NCBI RefSeq assembly: GCF_900215325.1
Contig: NZ_OCMS01000002.1
Coordinates: forward strand, 558,001-622,000
Origin: Fibrobacter sp. UWB16
GTDB taxonomy: Bacteria; Fibrobacterota; Fibrobacteria; Fibrobacterales; Fibrobacteraceae
DNA: 64,000 nt
Reading direction: 5' to 3'
This document shows positions 14,110 through 24,004 of the stretch, one piece after another (position 1 is the stretch's first letter; every line of letters starts with the position of its first letter). The position numbers were made by a program, and so were the translations under genes. Under the pieces are notes generated by a model. That model had not been told where the DNA came from and did no database searches. It saw only the letters and a list, made by a program, of their open reading frames with translations.

Positions 14110-15615
14110 CTATTTCAATTCCATCCCAAGCAGGCGAATTTCCGAAATAGCGTAGTCGTCGTTGTCGGCTTCGTGCACATCTTCGAGGTAGAAGCGGAGC
14201 TCCGTCGTTTCTACCGCCTGAATGTTCGGGTACTGCATCCCCCTGATATTCTCAAGCTTAACGCGCTGCTTGAACCCATCCTTCGTCTCGATGGTGAGCG
14301 TGTGCGGCTTCTTGAAAATGCGGAAGCGGTCGCCAAAAGCATCGTCCACGGACTTCTGGTATCCAACAGCAATGCCGATGTTCGTGATGAGTGTGTTCTG
14401 GTCGAAGTACATGGCGAGTACAGGGTTCAACGGCTTGAGCGGCATCTTGTTGAGCCATGCCGTGGTGAGGTCGCCATCGGTCAAGTTCTCGATCGGGTAG
14501 CCCTTTTTCATTTCGGGCTCGATGGCTCTCGTTTCGTAGTTCGCAATGACTTCGTTCCACTCGATTTCGTGTAACATATTCTGCGGCTTGTGCGTGAACA
14601 TGAGCAGCATGAGCAAAATCACGATAAGCGGGAACAGCACCGAGAATGCCACTAACATGAGCTTGTGCGGAGTGAGGTTGCTGCCGAATCGCTTGGCGGC
14701 TTCTGCAATGGACGGAACGCTGCGGTGGCTTCCGGTCTTGCGGCCGAGAGTCGAATTCTGGTGCGGCGTATCGTGCTGCGGGAACACCTGGTCGCATTCG
14801 TCCAAAAATTCCTGCATGTCGTGGAAGCGTTCGTTCAGCTTTTTCTTGAGGCACTTGAGGATGAGCGCCGAAAGTCCATCCGGAATATCTTCGCGGAAAA
14901 GTTCTGGAGCCGGAGGCGGTTCCTGCACATGCTTGAGCGCAATTTCTACAGGGCGGCTGCCTTCGAACGGCAAACGTCCGCAAGTCATTTCGTAAAGGAT
15001 CACGCCCATGCTGTAAATGTCAGACTGGAGCGTAACTTCGTCACCGTGGCACTGTTCGGGCGACATGTATTCGGGCGTACCCATCGTCATGCCGGTGCGG
15101 GTGAGGCGTTCCTTTTCCATCTCCTGGATGTACGAAATGCCAAAGTCCATGATGTAGACGCGGTTGTCGCGCGTGAGCATGATGTTCGATGGCTTCACGT
15201 CGCGGTGGACGATGCCCTTGCTGTGCGCGTAAAGGAGGCCGCGTGCAATTTGCTTGATGATGACTTCAATTGCCTCAAACGAGAGCTTGCTCTTGTTTTG
15301 CAAAATTTCGGCGAGCGAAATCCCTTGCACGTAAGTCATCGCGATAAAGAGCTGCTTGCCCTGCTGGCCAAAGTCGAACACGTGAACAATGTTCTGGTGG
15401 TCGAGTTCCTTCATGGCCTGTGCTTCGAGGTAAAAGCGCTTGATGGCCTCTTCGTCGGAGGTCGAGTCGAGAATCTTGAAGGCTACTTCGCGGTTTAGCC
15501 TTTTATCGAGAGCCTTGTAGACATAGCCCATTCCACCTTTGCCGAGCGTTCCCAATAGTTCGTAGTTTTCGTTAAAGGGGTACGGAAAAGTTAGCGGTTG
15601 TTCTGGACGTATCAT
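14110..15615 (-). CDS. Transmembrane Ser/Thr protein kinase (Hanks/PknB-type)
   Basis: 501 aa. The kinase domain (~19-280) has the Gly loop LGKGGMGYVY (24-33), Lys47 in VAFKIL, the catalytic loop HRDVKPSN (137-144), DFG (157-159), and GTPEYMSPEQ in the activation segment. One membrane segment (~315-340) is followed by a ~160-residue extracytoplasmic domain that looks beta-rich (LTIETKDGFKQRVKLENI), perhaps discoidin-like. The ATG overlaps the stop of the FHA-ABC gene (15612-15615), so kinase and phosphothreonine-reading exporter are made together. Phosphorylation of a target read by that FHA domain is a reasonable inference. Confidence 0.92.
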   Translation of the reverse strand: MIRPEQPLTFPYPFNENYELLGTLGKGGMGYVYKALDKRLNREVAFKILDSTSDEEAIKRFYLEAQAMKELDHQNIVHVFDFGQQGKQLFIAMTYVQGISLAEILQNKSKLSFEAIEVIIKQIARGLLYAHSKGIVHRDVKPSNIMLTRDNRVYIMDFGISYIQEMEKERLTRTGMTMGTPEYMSPEQCHGDEVTLQSDIYSMGVILYEMTCGRLPFEGSRPVEIALKHVQEPPPAPELFREDIPDGLSALILKCLKKKLNERFHDMQEFLDECDQVFPQHDTPHQNSTLGRKTGSHRSVPSIAEAAKRFGSNLTPHKLMLVAFSVLFPLIVILLMLLMFTHKPQNMLHEIEWNEVIANYETRAIEPEMKKGYPIENLTDGDLTTAWLNKMPLKPLNPVLAMYFDQNTLITNIGIAVGYQKSVDDAFGDRFRIFKKPHTLTIETKDGFKQRVKLENIRGMQYPNIQAVETTELRFYLEDVHEADNDDYAISEIRLLGMELK

Positions 15616-17726
15616 CTTGGCTTCTTTAATTTGTGTAGTAAAATTGCAGTAACAATATAGAAACTAAGTGCGATGGCGATGGCGAAAATCGTGTTAAAAA
15701 TATCGTCTTTTCGTTCTAGCAAAATGTTGAGGAGCGATGCTTGGTTGTAGCGCGACCAGATGACGCTCGAAAGCGCGCGGCCAATGGGCTGCATTTGGTC
15801 AAGCGGCACGAGGGCTCCGGCGAGGGCGACTTGCGGGATGATGAGGAGCGGCAAGAAGGCATTTGCCTGGCTCGTGTTCTTGGCGAGCGTACTCGTGAAA
15901 AGCCCGACGGTGGTTGCAGGGATGGCAATGCAGGCGAAAACGCAGGCGATAAGCGCAATTTGGGGGTGGGGAGTAATGCGACTACTGATAAACGCATAAA
16001 CAATGGCGGTCTGCATCATCGTGAAAATGATGGGGAGCGTGCATTTGGCGGTTAGCGTCGAAAGTGCTGAAACTCCTCGGCGGAACTTGTCGCGGAGAAT
16101 GTCTTTCTCCTGCACGATTTCACGGATGGAAAGCGAAAGCGCAAACCAGTTCGCACAAAGGATGATCGCAAAGGCGACGGTCCAGAGTGAACTTTGGTTG
16201 GAGAAAATTTGCGAGAGTAAAAATCCTATAATCGCGGGCTGTACAAAAAGTGCTGCAATGCGGCCCTTGTCGCGGAACCACTGCTTTGCGGTGATGCGCA
16301 CGGTGTAGGCAAAATTGCGGGGAAGCTTGGTGCGTTCAAAGTAATACTTGCTGTCGCGCACTTTTTGCTCGTGCTTGTAGCTCTCGTGAAATTCCGCCGC
16401 CTTGCTTTGCGTGATGCTCGTGAGGAGCGCTTGCGGATCGTTCGTGTTGAAGTGCGTGTAGGCAGCCTGAACAGTTCCGAAGAACGCTTCTTCGCCCTGG
16501 TGCAGTACGAGAACTTTATTTGCAATTTGCAAAGCCTCGTAACTGTGAGTCGTGAGGATAATCGTGTGTCCGAGGAACGCTAACTGCTTCAAGTGCGTAC
16601 AAAGGATTCTCGAATTGTACGGGTCAAGACCCGAGAGCGGTTCGTCGAGAATCACAAGTCCCGGATTGCCCATGAGCTCGCGTGCGAGCGCGACGCGGCG
16701 CATTTCGCCGCCGCTGAGCGTCTTCACTAGGTTATGCTTGCGTCCGCTCAGCCCGAAAAGTTCGCAGAACTTTTCGAGTCGCGCAAGTGCATCTTGCTTG
16801 AAGTTCCGCACGTCCATCGACGAACGCGCACCGTCGAGAATAGTTTCCTCGACGGTCAGCTCCGGGCGGAGCGGCGGGTCTTGCGGCAATATTGCAATGC
16901 GCCTGCGAATCTCGTTTTTGCGGTAATCGACACCGCCGATGCGCACAATGCTCTGTTTGTCGCAGCTGTTGATGCCTTGAATCATCTTCAGAAGCGAGGA
17001 CTTTCCTTGTCCGGAACGCCCGATAATCGCAAGAATCTCGCCGGCGGGGAGTTTGAAATCAATCTCCTTTAATAATTGCTTTTTACCAGCAAAGACATTC
17101 ACGTTTTGCGCGAAAACATCAAAGCCCGAATTTTGCGCTTCAATCAGCAAATCGTTATTGCGGAAACCGACTACGGCGGATTCAAAACGGCAGGCGTCAC
17201 CGCTTGCAATTGTAATCGTGCGTGTGCGCTTGCCGCCCTCGTCTACAATCGCTTTCGCGAACTTGATCTCGGCACGATTTTCGCGGGCATTACCAGAATT
17301 CCCGCCAGCATTCCCTGCATCTCGCGCATCTCGGCTCATAATCCCGCGGCACTTCGCTTTCCCAATTCCAGGAATTTCAATTTCTCTCCATTCCGTCGAG
17401 AGCGTTACGGTCTGCATATCGCTTTCCGCTTCTCGCTCCATAATCAAAAGCGTCAAATCTGCGCCACGGAGCGTCGCTCGCAACTGCCTTGGCCCAATGA
17501 GAATCACGTCGCCATCGTTTATCACGGCGGTCGTCACGTCTTTTCCGTTCAGCATCGTGATGCTGTTCTGGGTCAAACTTTGCAAAATCCATTTGCCGTC
17601 CGTAAAATTCAGAACCGCATGATACCTCGAAACCATCAGGTTGTCAAATTGCAAAACGTTATCCGATTTGCGCCCGATGGTAAACGGTTTCGATGGGTCT
17701 GGATTGACGAGGCGGAATGGGAACAT
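15612..17726 (-). CDS. FHA domain - ABC transporter ATPase - ABC-2 permease fusion
   Basis: 704 aa. An FHA domain (~1-95) has GRK at 18-20, SRYH at 33-36 and LNGK. A ~110-residue Gly/Asn-containing linker follows. The ABC ATPase (~200-430) has Walker A GRSGQGKSS (236-244), signature LSGGE (337-341) and Walker B LVILDEP. Six or so membrane segments of ABC-2 type (~490-700) complete it. One polypeptide thus carries ATPase and permease as in ABCG half-transporters, plus a phosphopeptide reader. It is coupled to the downstream kinase gene by an ATGA overlap. The substrate is unknown; export is the usual direction for this layout. Confidence 0.9.
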   Translation of the reverse strand: MFPFRLVNPDPSKPFTIGRKSDNVLQFDNLMVSRYHAVLNFTDGKWILQSLTQNSITMLNGKDVTTAVINDGDVILIGPRQLRATLRGADLTLLIMEREAESDMQTVTLSTEWREIEIPGIGKAKCRGIMSRDARDAGNAGGNSGNARENRAEIKFAKAIVDEGGKRTRTITIASGDACRFESAVVGFRNNDLLIEAQNSGFDVFAQNVNVFAGKKQLLKEIDFKLPAGEILAIIGRSGQGKSSLLKMIQGINSCDKQSIVRIGGVDYRKNEIRRRIAILPQDPPLRPELTVEETILDGARSSMDVRNFKQDALARLEKFCELFGLSGRKHNLVKTLSGGEMRRVALARELMGNPGLVILDEPLSGLDPYNSRILCTHLKQLAFLGHTIILTTHSYEALQIANKVLVLHQGEEAFFGTVQAAYTHFNTNDPQALLTSITQSKAAEFHESYKHEQKVRDSKYYFERTKLPRNFAYTVRITAKQWFRDKGRIAALFVQPAIIGFLLSQIFSNQSSLWTVAFAIILCANWFALSLSIREIVQEKDILRDKFRRGVSALSTLTAKCTLPIIFTMMQTAIVYAFISSRITPHPQIALIACVFACIAIPATTVGLFTSTLAKNTSQANAFLPLLIIPQVALAGALVPLDQMQPIGRALSSVIWSRYNQASLLNILLERKDDIFNTIFAIAIALSFYIVTAILLHKLKKPR

Positions 17727-17738
17727 CGCGTTTGTCCG

Positions 17739-18929
17739 TTATTGTAGTTCTTTCACGAACGCTTCAAAGCGGTCGCAAGCCTTCGCGAGATTTTCGTCGC
17801 TTGCTGCATACGAGAATCGAACGCAAGTGTCGTCGCCAAAGGCGGCGCCAGGCACAATCGCAAGTCCCTTGCTTTCCAAAAGTGCGCTGCAAAAATCAAT
17901 CGAGCCTGCAATCACCTTGCCGTCCGGAGTCTTTTTGCCGTAGTAATCGCTTACCGGTGCAAACAGGTAGAATGCTCCTTCGGGTGCGCGCGGCTTTGTC
18001 TTTAAGAACGAAGTGCGTTCGAGCATGTAGGCTCTGCGCTTGCGGAAGGCTGCTTGCATGGCGTGCACATTGCTCTTGTCCATGTTGAGTGCGCCGAGGG
18101 CGGCGTACTGCGCGATATTGCTCGGGTGGTGCGTGGCCTGTCCCTGAATCTTTCCGATGATTTTTGCAATCGGAGCGGGGGCGGCATCGTAACCGATTCT
18201 CCAGCCGGTCATGCAATGCGATTTCGAGAAACCGTTAATCACAATCGTGCGTTCTGCCATGCCGGGGAACACTGCGGCACTTGTAAATTCTGTATCGTAG
18301 ACAAAGTATTCGTAAACTTCGTCCGAAATGCAGTAGATGTCCTGTGCGACAATTTCTTTGGCGAGTGCTTCAAGTTCGCTCTTGCTGTAAACGGCGCCAG
18401 TCGGGTTGCACGGGTTGTTCAAAAGAATTGCCTTCGTGCGCGGCGTGCAAGCCTTGCGCAAATCTTCGGCGTCAATCTTGAAGTTCTTTTCAATGCCTGC
18501 TTCAACAAACACCGGCGTACCACCTAGCCACTTCACAAGTTCCGGATACGTGACCCAGTACGGGGCAGGGATAATCACTTCGTCGCCCGGGTTAATCAAT
18601 GCGGCGAGCGCGTTGAATACGGCGTGCTTTGCTCCGCTTGTCATGATGATTTGCGATGCATCGTAATGGAGCCCGTTTTCGTCTTCCAGTTTCTTTGCTA
18701 CGGCCTTGCGCACATCGAGAATCCCGACAGGTGCGGTATAGCGCGTCTTGCCTGCGCGGATGGCTTCGATTGCCGCATCTTGAATGGGTGTGGGCGTTCC
18801 AAAGTCGGGTTCGCCTGCGCCGAGACTCACGACGTCCTTGCCGTCTGCGATCATCTGTTTTGCCATCGTGTCGATGGCGACGGTGAGCGATGCTGCAATA
18901 TTTTGCGTTCTATCGGAAAGCGATTTCAT
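17739..18929 (-). CDS. Aspartate aminotransferase (class I/II, PLP-dependent)
   Basis: 396 aa, usual length. It has the N-terminal substrate segment LGAGEPDFGTP (37-47), YTAPVGI, NNPCNPTGAVY (171-181), the PLP phosphate/ring contacts DEVYEYF, and the Schiff-base lysine K236 in SKSHCMTGWRIGYD. It fits the AspC-like subgroup that transfers the amino group between aspartate and 2-oxoglutarate. Its ATG overlaps the stop of the upstream exporter gene (18926-18929), an unexpected pairing. Substrate choice within the class cannot be read with certainty. Confidence 0.88.
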   Translation of the reverse strand: MKSLSDRTQNIAASLTVAIDTMAKQMIADGKDVVSLGAGEPDFGTPTPIQDAAIEAIRAGKTRYTAPVGILDVRKAVAKKLEDENGLHYDASQIIMTSGAKHAVFNALAALINPGDEVIIPAPYWVTYPELVKWLGGTPVFVEAGIEKNFKIDAEDLRKACTPRTKAILLNNPCNPTGAVYSKSELEALAKEIVAQDIYCISDEVYEYFVYDTEFTSAAVFPGMAERTIVINGFSKSHCMTGWRIGYDAAPAPIAKIIGKIQGQATHHPSNIAQYAALGALNMDKSNVHAMQAAFRKRRAYMLERTSFLKTKPRAPEGAFYLFAPVSDYYGKKTPDGKVIAGSIDFCSALLESKGLAIVPGAAFGDDTCVRFSYAASDENLAKACDRFEAFVKELQ

Positions 18930-21343
18930 TTTTTTGCTTCCTTTTTCCTGTGCTGTCTCAGACGGTATTGGTCGAGCGATCCTGCAATGAGGGGAAAGAT
19001 GGTGAACTGGGAGATGAATATGCAGATAAGCCCTGTCAACGAGACGTAACCCATGCTGCGAAGCCCCGGGTGGGACGAAACGAGCATGCCGTATGTACCG
19101 ATGAACGCGGCCATCTGCGAAAGGAAAATTGTAAAGAACTTGTCCCTGAGGATTGTAAGCGCGGTCCCAGTTTGTTTCTCGTAATAAGCCGAGAAAAATT
19201 GGAGGGAACCATCGACGCTTGCGCCAATCAAAATCGGGAAGGTCAGCGCGCTGTAAGCCGAAATCTGTACGTCAAATGCGTTGAGCGCTGCAAGGAACCA
19301 GCATGCCGCAAACACTGACGGAAGTGCCGTGAAGAAAGCCCTGCTCAAGCGGTTGTAATACACGAGCAAGAACAGGAACACGAGAATGGCGCCAATCTGT
19401 AACGGCCTGCTAATGTTGTTTGTAATTCTTTCGAGGAATATGGCGCGAGTAATGGGTGTCCCTGCGATTTGATAGGTGCCCTTGGCAATCCCTTCAATCT
19501 GGTGGAGTTCCTTGAACAGCTTTGTGCATTCGCTACCATAATTTTCTTCGATGTCGGTAAAGATGAACGCAAAGCGCCCTTGCTTGCCCTGCTTGTCACG
19601 GAATTTTTTTGCGATGTACTCCGGCGGTTCGAAATCGTCACTCTCGTCAAATTCGAGTGCCTGTTCGACCTTTTCCAGATTGTCGAGTTCGCTTTTAGAA
19701 AGCGCTTCGCGGAATTCCTGTGTCACCATGTTGTGCAAGTGGCGGAGCTTTTCCATTTTCCTCTGCTGCAAGTTCGGCGAGAACTGTGCAAGCGTAAAGA
19801 TGGAATTGACCGTAGAAAGCTTGCCCTTGTTCTTGAGCTCGTTGAATCGCATCTGCAATGTTTCGCTTTCGGTATTGTCCGGGAGCATGACGATGACAGG
19901 CGTCTTGTTCATGAATCCTGTTTGTGCAATCAGCGAATCAATAGTTGCATCTTTGTGGTTGATTTCTGTTGCCGAGAAATCGTTGCGGATGTGGATCTTT
20001 GTTCCGCCGATGTAGAGCCCGACAAGGCTTGCTGCAATGATAATCGAGAAAATAATCCAGTTGACCTGATTCGATAACATGTAAATTCTGTGCTTGTGAT
20101 GAATTTGCGCATGCGTTACCGAGAAAGGCTTTTTGCGCTGTGTCACTTGCAGAAGTGCCGTCGAGAAAAGGAGCGTAATGGCCCAGTTCAAAATGCAGCC
20201 CGTAGAACCGAGAACGCCAAGTTCCTGGAGGCCCGGCAGCGGAATCAGAATAAGACTGGCAAACAAGGTCGCAAAAGTGAAACTCGAAACTGCGGTCGAG
20301 GGGCCAATGCCGAGGAGTGCGCTTTCGATGCAAAGTTGCGGGCTCAATTTCTGTTCGCGTTCAAGGAAGTAACGGTTGAGCACGTGGTTGATAATCTGCA
20401 ATGCCTGTCCGGGGAGCACAATGGCAAGCAAAAGCGTAAACAGGTTGATGCGCCCGTAGAACATGTACGAGCATGCCATCGTCGTGAAAATTGGCGTTGC
20501 AATTGGCAGTGCCGAAATAAAAATCAATTGCGGCTGCTTATAGAAATTGAGGATGAGCAAAAGCAGAATAAGCGTTGCCGTGACAATCCCGACCATTTTC
20601 GCTTCGGGCAAAAGGCGCTTGCCCGTCTGGATGGATTCGTAAACCTTGCCTGCATAATGGATGCTCAAGTCGCTTGGCTTTTCTTCTTTTTCAAGAGTCC
20701 TTTTGACTTTGGAATAAAGGTTCCTGTTGGCCTGTAATTCCGAAATGGAATGCGACGGGTAAATCTCGACGATACGGATAGTTCCGTTTTTGTTGGAATG
20801 GCTGGTAGAAAGCTTGTCGAAATATTTCTTTTCGAGATCGCTTAAAAGCTGTTCGCGCTCTTCCGAGGTCGTTTGCGTGATGGAATCTATCGCGCTCTTG
20901 AGGTCTATGAACAGCGGGTTGTTCTTTAAAATGTAGTCGTGCCTGAGCTTGCGAATGCGATGCACCATGATGTCGATGTCGCTTTCGCTTGCATAAAGGA
21001 ACTTGTTCTTTTTGTAAAATTCAATGTCGGTTTCGAAGTCCGCAAAGTGGACCTCTGGACTCTGCTGCATTGTTTGCGCGAGATTCTTAGCAATGCGGTA
21101 GTTCGCGCTCGAATCGCCCGATTGCAGAATGACGATGAGGCTCCCGAGGCCGCCAAAGGCGTCTTCGATTTGCTGAACATTGCTGGGCTCACGCGCGCTT
21201 GTGATGGTATCTTGCAATTGCAAATCCCAGCGCAAGTGCATGATAGGGTAAATACTTAGGATACCAATCGCCAAGAAAACCGTAAGGATAATCTTGGGGT
21301 AGGTTGCTAATTTTTTGATTATTTTTGCAAACAGAGAAAACAT
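18926..21343 (-). CDS. RND/MMPL-family exporter
   Basis: About 805 aa from the ATG at 21343 (MFSLFAKIIKKLATYP); the frame is open upstream to 21394, but that start is unlikely. A membrane segment at the N terminus is followed by a large periplasmic region. Then come five or six membrane helices (~240-400), a second periplasmic region (~430-620) and a last membrane block (~640-790). This is the duplicated RND layout in one MMPL-like chain (hopanoid/lipid exporter type). Acidic residues of the proton relay are not clear enough to name. An outer-membrane barrel gene is divergent at its start. Cargo is unknown, lipids being a plausible guess. Confidence 0.82.
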   Translation of the reverse strand: MFSLFAKIIKKLATYPKIILTVFLAIGILSIYPIMHLRWDLQLQDTITSAREPSNVQQIEDAFGGLGSLIVILQSGDSSANYRIAKNLAQTMQQSPEVHFADFETDIEFYKKNKFLYASESDIDIMVHRIRKLRHDYILKNNPLFIDLKSAIDSITQTTSEEREQLLSDLEKKYFDKLSTSHSNKNGTIRIVEIYPSHSISELQANRNLYSKVKRTLEKEEKPSDLSIHYAGKVYESIQTGKRLLPEAKMVGIVTATLILLLLILNFYKQPQLIFISALPIATPIFTTMACSYMFYGRINLFTLLLAIVLPGQALQIINHVLNRYFLEREQKLSPQLCIESALLGIGPSTAVSSFTFATLFASLILIPLPGLQELGVLGSTGCILNWAITLLFSTALLQVTQRKKPFSVTHAQIHHKHRIYMLSNQVNWIIFSIIIAASLVGLYIGGTKIHIRNDFSATEINHKDATIDSLIAQTGFMNKTPVIVMLPDNTESETLQMRFNELKNKGKLSTVNSIFTLAQFSPNLQQRKMEKLRHLHNMVTQEFREALSKSELDNLEKVEQALEFDESDDFEPPEYIAKKFRDKQGKQGRFAFIFTDIEENYGSECTKLFKELHQIEGIAKGTYQIAGTPITRAIFLERITNNISRPLQIGAILVFLFLLVYYNRLSRAFFTALPSVFAACWFLAALNAFDVQISAYSALTFPILIGASVDGSLQFFSAYYEKQTGTALTILRDKFFTIFLSQMAAFIGTYGMLVSSHPGLRSMGYVSLTGLICIFISQFTIFPLIAGSLDQYRLRQHRKKEAKK

Positions 21344-21375
21344 CACTCTCAATATAACTATATATTTGGGTGGAA

Positions 21376-22827
21376 ATGATACGTTTGGTGACATTACTGG
21401 TGCTTGTAGGTGTATTGAGTTTGCCTGCGCACGCGAAGGAGTCGCGCGAGACCGTGCAGGACACTTCTTCGAGTTCTATGTCATTTTTCGAAATTATTTC
21501 GTGGCCCTTTATCCATGTTATCCAGCCGTTCTTTGGCTCGCTCGTCTATCCGATTTCGGCCCCGTTGCATTACGCTGTTGATAATGGCGTTGCAGACAAG
21601 GCGGTGGACCTGATTACCTTTGGCGAAAAAAGGAACATCCTCATTTATCCGGTGTTCAACCTGAAGCCCGGGAGCTCCACGATGATCGGCGTGAGTTACC
21701 GACACCGGAACTTGTTCCAGAAAGGCGACTATTGGGTTTTTGAAGGCCATTTCTATGCCAATAGCGACGTGGATTTGCAATTACGTTATTCAAAACAAGC
21801 GCTGTTCGGGAAGCGGATGTACGGGTCTATGGGGTTCAACTTCTATATGGACCGCGACGATAGCTTTATCATTCCGGGAACGAGGGAATCTTTTCAGCAG
21901 GCCGATACGACAATCAACCTCACGGGGCGAATTGGGTTCCCGCTTACGGAATCGAGAAACCTGAACCTCAGTTTTGGTACTGGTTTTGAATACCATATTA
22001 CCGATTTTACGGATACTAAGGATTCGGTGCTGGATGACCCGAAATTCCCGATTGAAGATCGTGCCCTTTACCAGAACCATTTTGAAATCCCGTTTTACGC
22101 GAACCTTGTCTTTGATAACCTGGATTTCCCTTATGCACCGTCAAGGGGCCAGCGCCTGAGCCTCAAGGCAACTTATAATTTGGTAGGGAAGTACGGCGGT
22201 ATTGATGCCGATGACTTTATTGCTTCCGGTATAAATCGCAAGGAAGATTTGAAAGATGGCGGCATGAATCACGATTATGTGAGTGTTGAAGCGTTTTACC
22301 AGATATACTTCTATATAGGGAATGCCGACAAGTACGTGCTTACTGCAAAAGAAGGCCGAAAGACAAGAAGGTTCTATACGGACTTTTCCTTGAACGAAGC
22401 GCTTCGCGTGTGGCGCCCGGAAAACTTGGTAGAAACGCTTTTTGAACGTCGCGTCTTTGCGTTCCAGTTCCGATTCCAGGGAATGTGGGAAATGGAGAAG
22501 GGCGGAGCCCCTTATTCGGCGTTCCCAACGTTGAATGCCAGGTTCCCTTTGCGTGGGTACACGAGTTCCTGGACGTCTCCGTTTATGATGGGCTTGTCAA
22601 CGGAATACCGCTGGCCGGTGGACCGCCTGGTCGATGGCGTCGTGTTTGACGAATACGCCATCATCAGCGATAAGATTAACCATTGGTCAACGAAAAATCT
22701 GTATAACTCATGGGGCTTTGGCGTTCGCGTGCGCAAGCCCGATATGTACCTGTTCCGTGTGCAGTTCGCCTTTCACAGTTGGCATGGCATAAGCCTCGTC
22801 ATTACGATTGCCCCAGAATTCAGATAA
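21376..22827 (+). CDS. Outer-membrane beta-barrel protein (surface-antigen/BamA-like fold)
   Basis: About 483 aa. A signal peptide (~20 residues, ending PAHA) precedes a long run of amphipathic strands with aromatic ends (YRHRNLFQKGDYWVFEGHFY, FGTGFEYHITDF, RGQRLSLKATYNL, YRWPVDRLVDG). It ends in a strand finishing with Phe-Arg (APEFR). The pattern suits a 14- to 16-strand barrel related to Omp85/surface-antigen proteins, but no POTRA repeats are seen. It lies divergent to the MMPL exporter, with which it may act across the envelope. Start ATG 21376; GTG 21370 is the alternative and the ribosome site is weak. Confidence 0.7.
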   Translation: MIRLVTLLVLVGVLSLPAHAKESRETVQDTSSSSMSFFEIISWPFIHVIQPFFGSLVYPISAPLHYAVDNGVADKAVDLITFGEKRNILIYPVFNLKPGSSTMIGVSYRHRNLFQKGDYWVFEGHFYANSDVDLQLRYSKQALFGKRMYGSMGFNFYMDRDDSFIIPGTRESFQQADTTINLTGRIGFPLTESRNLNLSFGTGFEYHITDFTDTKDSVLDDPKFPIEDRALYQNHFEIPFYANLVFDNLDFPYAPSRGQRLSLKATYNLVGKYGGIDADDFIASGINRKEDLKDGGMNHDYVSVEAFYQIYFYIGNADKYVLTAKEGRKTRRFYTDFSLNEALRVWRPENLVETLFERRVFAFQFRFQGMWEMEKGGAPYSAFPTLNARFPLRGYTSSWTSPFMMGLSTEYRWPVDRLVDGVVFDEYAIISDKINHWSTKNLYNSWGFGVRVRKPDMYLFRVQFAFHSWHGISLVITIAPEFR

Positions 22828-22928
22828 TTCCTTACAGCAACAGTTCTGAGGGCTTGCGCATTTCATCATTCTGAGGGCTTGCGCATTTCGTCATTCTGAG
22901 GGCGCAGCCCGAAGAATCCAGTGACTTT
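22828..22928. repeat. Short tandem repeat before ruvB end
   Basis: CATTCTGAGGGCTTGCGCATTTC occurs twice in a row, and a third unit continues as GTCATTCTGAGGGCGCAGCCCGAAGAATCCAGT. This is the common intergenic repeat with a partial tandem expansion of its left half. Confidence 0.7.
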
Positions 22929-23966
22929 TTACAGCAATAGTTCTGTTTGCTCGCTGTTGAATGTTTTGGGAATGGGCTTGTGCAGCATCTTGTAGGCGTT
23001 TGCTGTGGCGACGCGCCCGCGTGGAGTGCGTGAAATAAGCCCCTTCTGGAGCAGGTACGGCTCGTAGACTTCTTCGAGCGTGTCCGGCTCTTCGCCCATG
23101 GCGGCGCTGATTGTTCCGAGACCCACCGGGCCTCCGTTGAACTTGTCGATCATCATCGCGAGAATCTTGCGGTCGGTCGGGTCGAGGCCTTCGCTGTCGA
23201 TGCCGAGCATTTCGAGCGTCTTGAGGGCAGCGCGCTCGTCGATGATTCCTGTACCGCGCACTTGAGCCACGTCTCGGCAACGCCTGAGAACTCGGTTTGC
23301 CACACGAGGTGTCCCGCGGCAGCGCCCGCCGAGAATCTTGGCGGCTTCTTCCGAGAGTTCCACGCCCAAAATGCGGGCGCTACGCATTAAAATCTTGACG
23401 ATATCTTTTTCGTTGTACAGTTCCAGGCGGTACTGCAACCCAAAACGGTCGCGGAGCGGCCCGGTCAAAAGCCCACTGCGAGTGGTCGCGCCCACAAGCG
23501 TAAAATGCTTGAGCGGGAGATTCACGCTCCTTGCCGCAGGGCCAGAATCCAGCATGATGTCGAGGCGAAAATCTTCCATGGCGGGGTAGAGGTATTCCTC
23601 GACCACGCGGTTCAAACGGTGGATTTCGTCGATGAAAAGAATGTCGTTCTCTTGCAGGCTTGTAAGGAGCCCCGCTAAATCGCTAGCCTTTTCGAGCACG
23701 GGACCGCTTGTAATGTGGATGTTGACGCCCATTTCCTTGGCTATGATGCTCGAAAGCGTTGTCTTGCCAAGTCCCGGAGGGCCTGCAAACAGGCAATGGT
23801 CCAGCGCATCGCCGCGCTGCCTTGCGGCTTCAATCGCAATCGAGAGACTTTCCTTGATGTCGTCCTGGCCTGTAAATTCGCTCAGGCTGGGCGGTCGCAG
23901 ATTGCGGTCGGAATCGCCCTCGTCAAAAGAGCACTTCTGTGGAAAAATTATACGCTGATCTTCCAT
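22929..23966 (-). CDS. ruvB: Holliday junction branch-migration helicase RuvB
   Basis: 345 aa, normal length. It begins with the RuvB N-terminal block ([19 protein letters not shown]), then Walker [11 protein letters not shown], Walker [11 protein letters not shown], sensor 1 [11 protein letters not shown], and the arginine-rich RLELY region. The winged-helix end has [13 protein letters not shown]. With RuvA it drives branch migration of Holliday junctions in recombination repair. RuvA is encoded just upstream on the same strand with 38 nt between them, filled by a palindromic repeat. RuvC is not in the window. Confidence 0.97.
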   Translation of the reverse strand: MEDQRIIFPQKCSFDEGDSDRNLRPPSLSEFTGQDDIKESLSIAIEAARQRGDALDHCLFAGPPGLGKTTLSSIIAKEMGVNIHITSGPVLEKASDLAGLLTSLQENDILFIDEIHRLNRVVEEYLYPAMEDFRLDIMLDSGPAARSVNLPLKHFTLVGATTRSGLLTGPLRDRFGLQYRLELYNEKDIVKILMRSARILGVELSEEAAKILGGRCRGTPRVANRVLRRCRDVAQVRGTGIIDERAALKTLEMLGIDSEGLDPTDRKILAMMIDKFNGGPVGLGTISAAMGEEPDTLEEVYEPYLLQKGLISRTPRGRVATANAYKMLHKPIPKTFNSEQTELLL

Positions 23967-23973
23967 TTTTGTT

Positions 23974-24002
23974 TGTCATGCCCGGCTTGACCGGGCGTCT
24001 CC
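23974..24002. repeat. Palindromic repeat between ruvA and ruvB
   Basis: GTCATGCCCGGCTTGACCGGGCGTCTCC is the same palindrome family as at 10261 and 12795. It occupies almost the whole gap between ruvA and ruvB within a presumed operon. Confidence 0.65.
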
Positions 24003-24004
24003 AT

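Noticed and set aside
18926-21394. Longer start of the MMPL exporter at 21394
   Set aside because: The extra residues have no hydrophobic or conserved content and would overlap the divergent barrel gene; ATG 21343 starts right before the first membrane segment.
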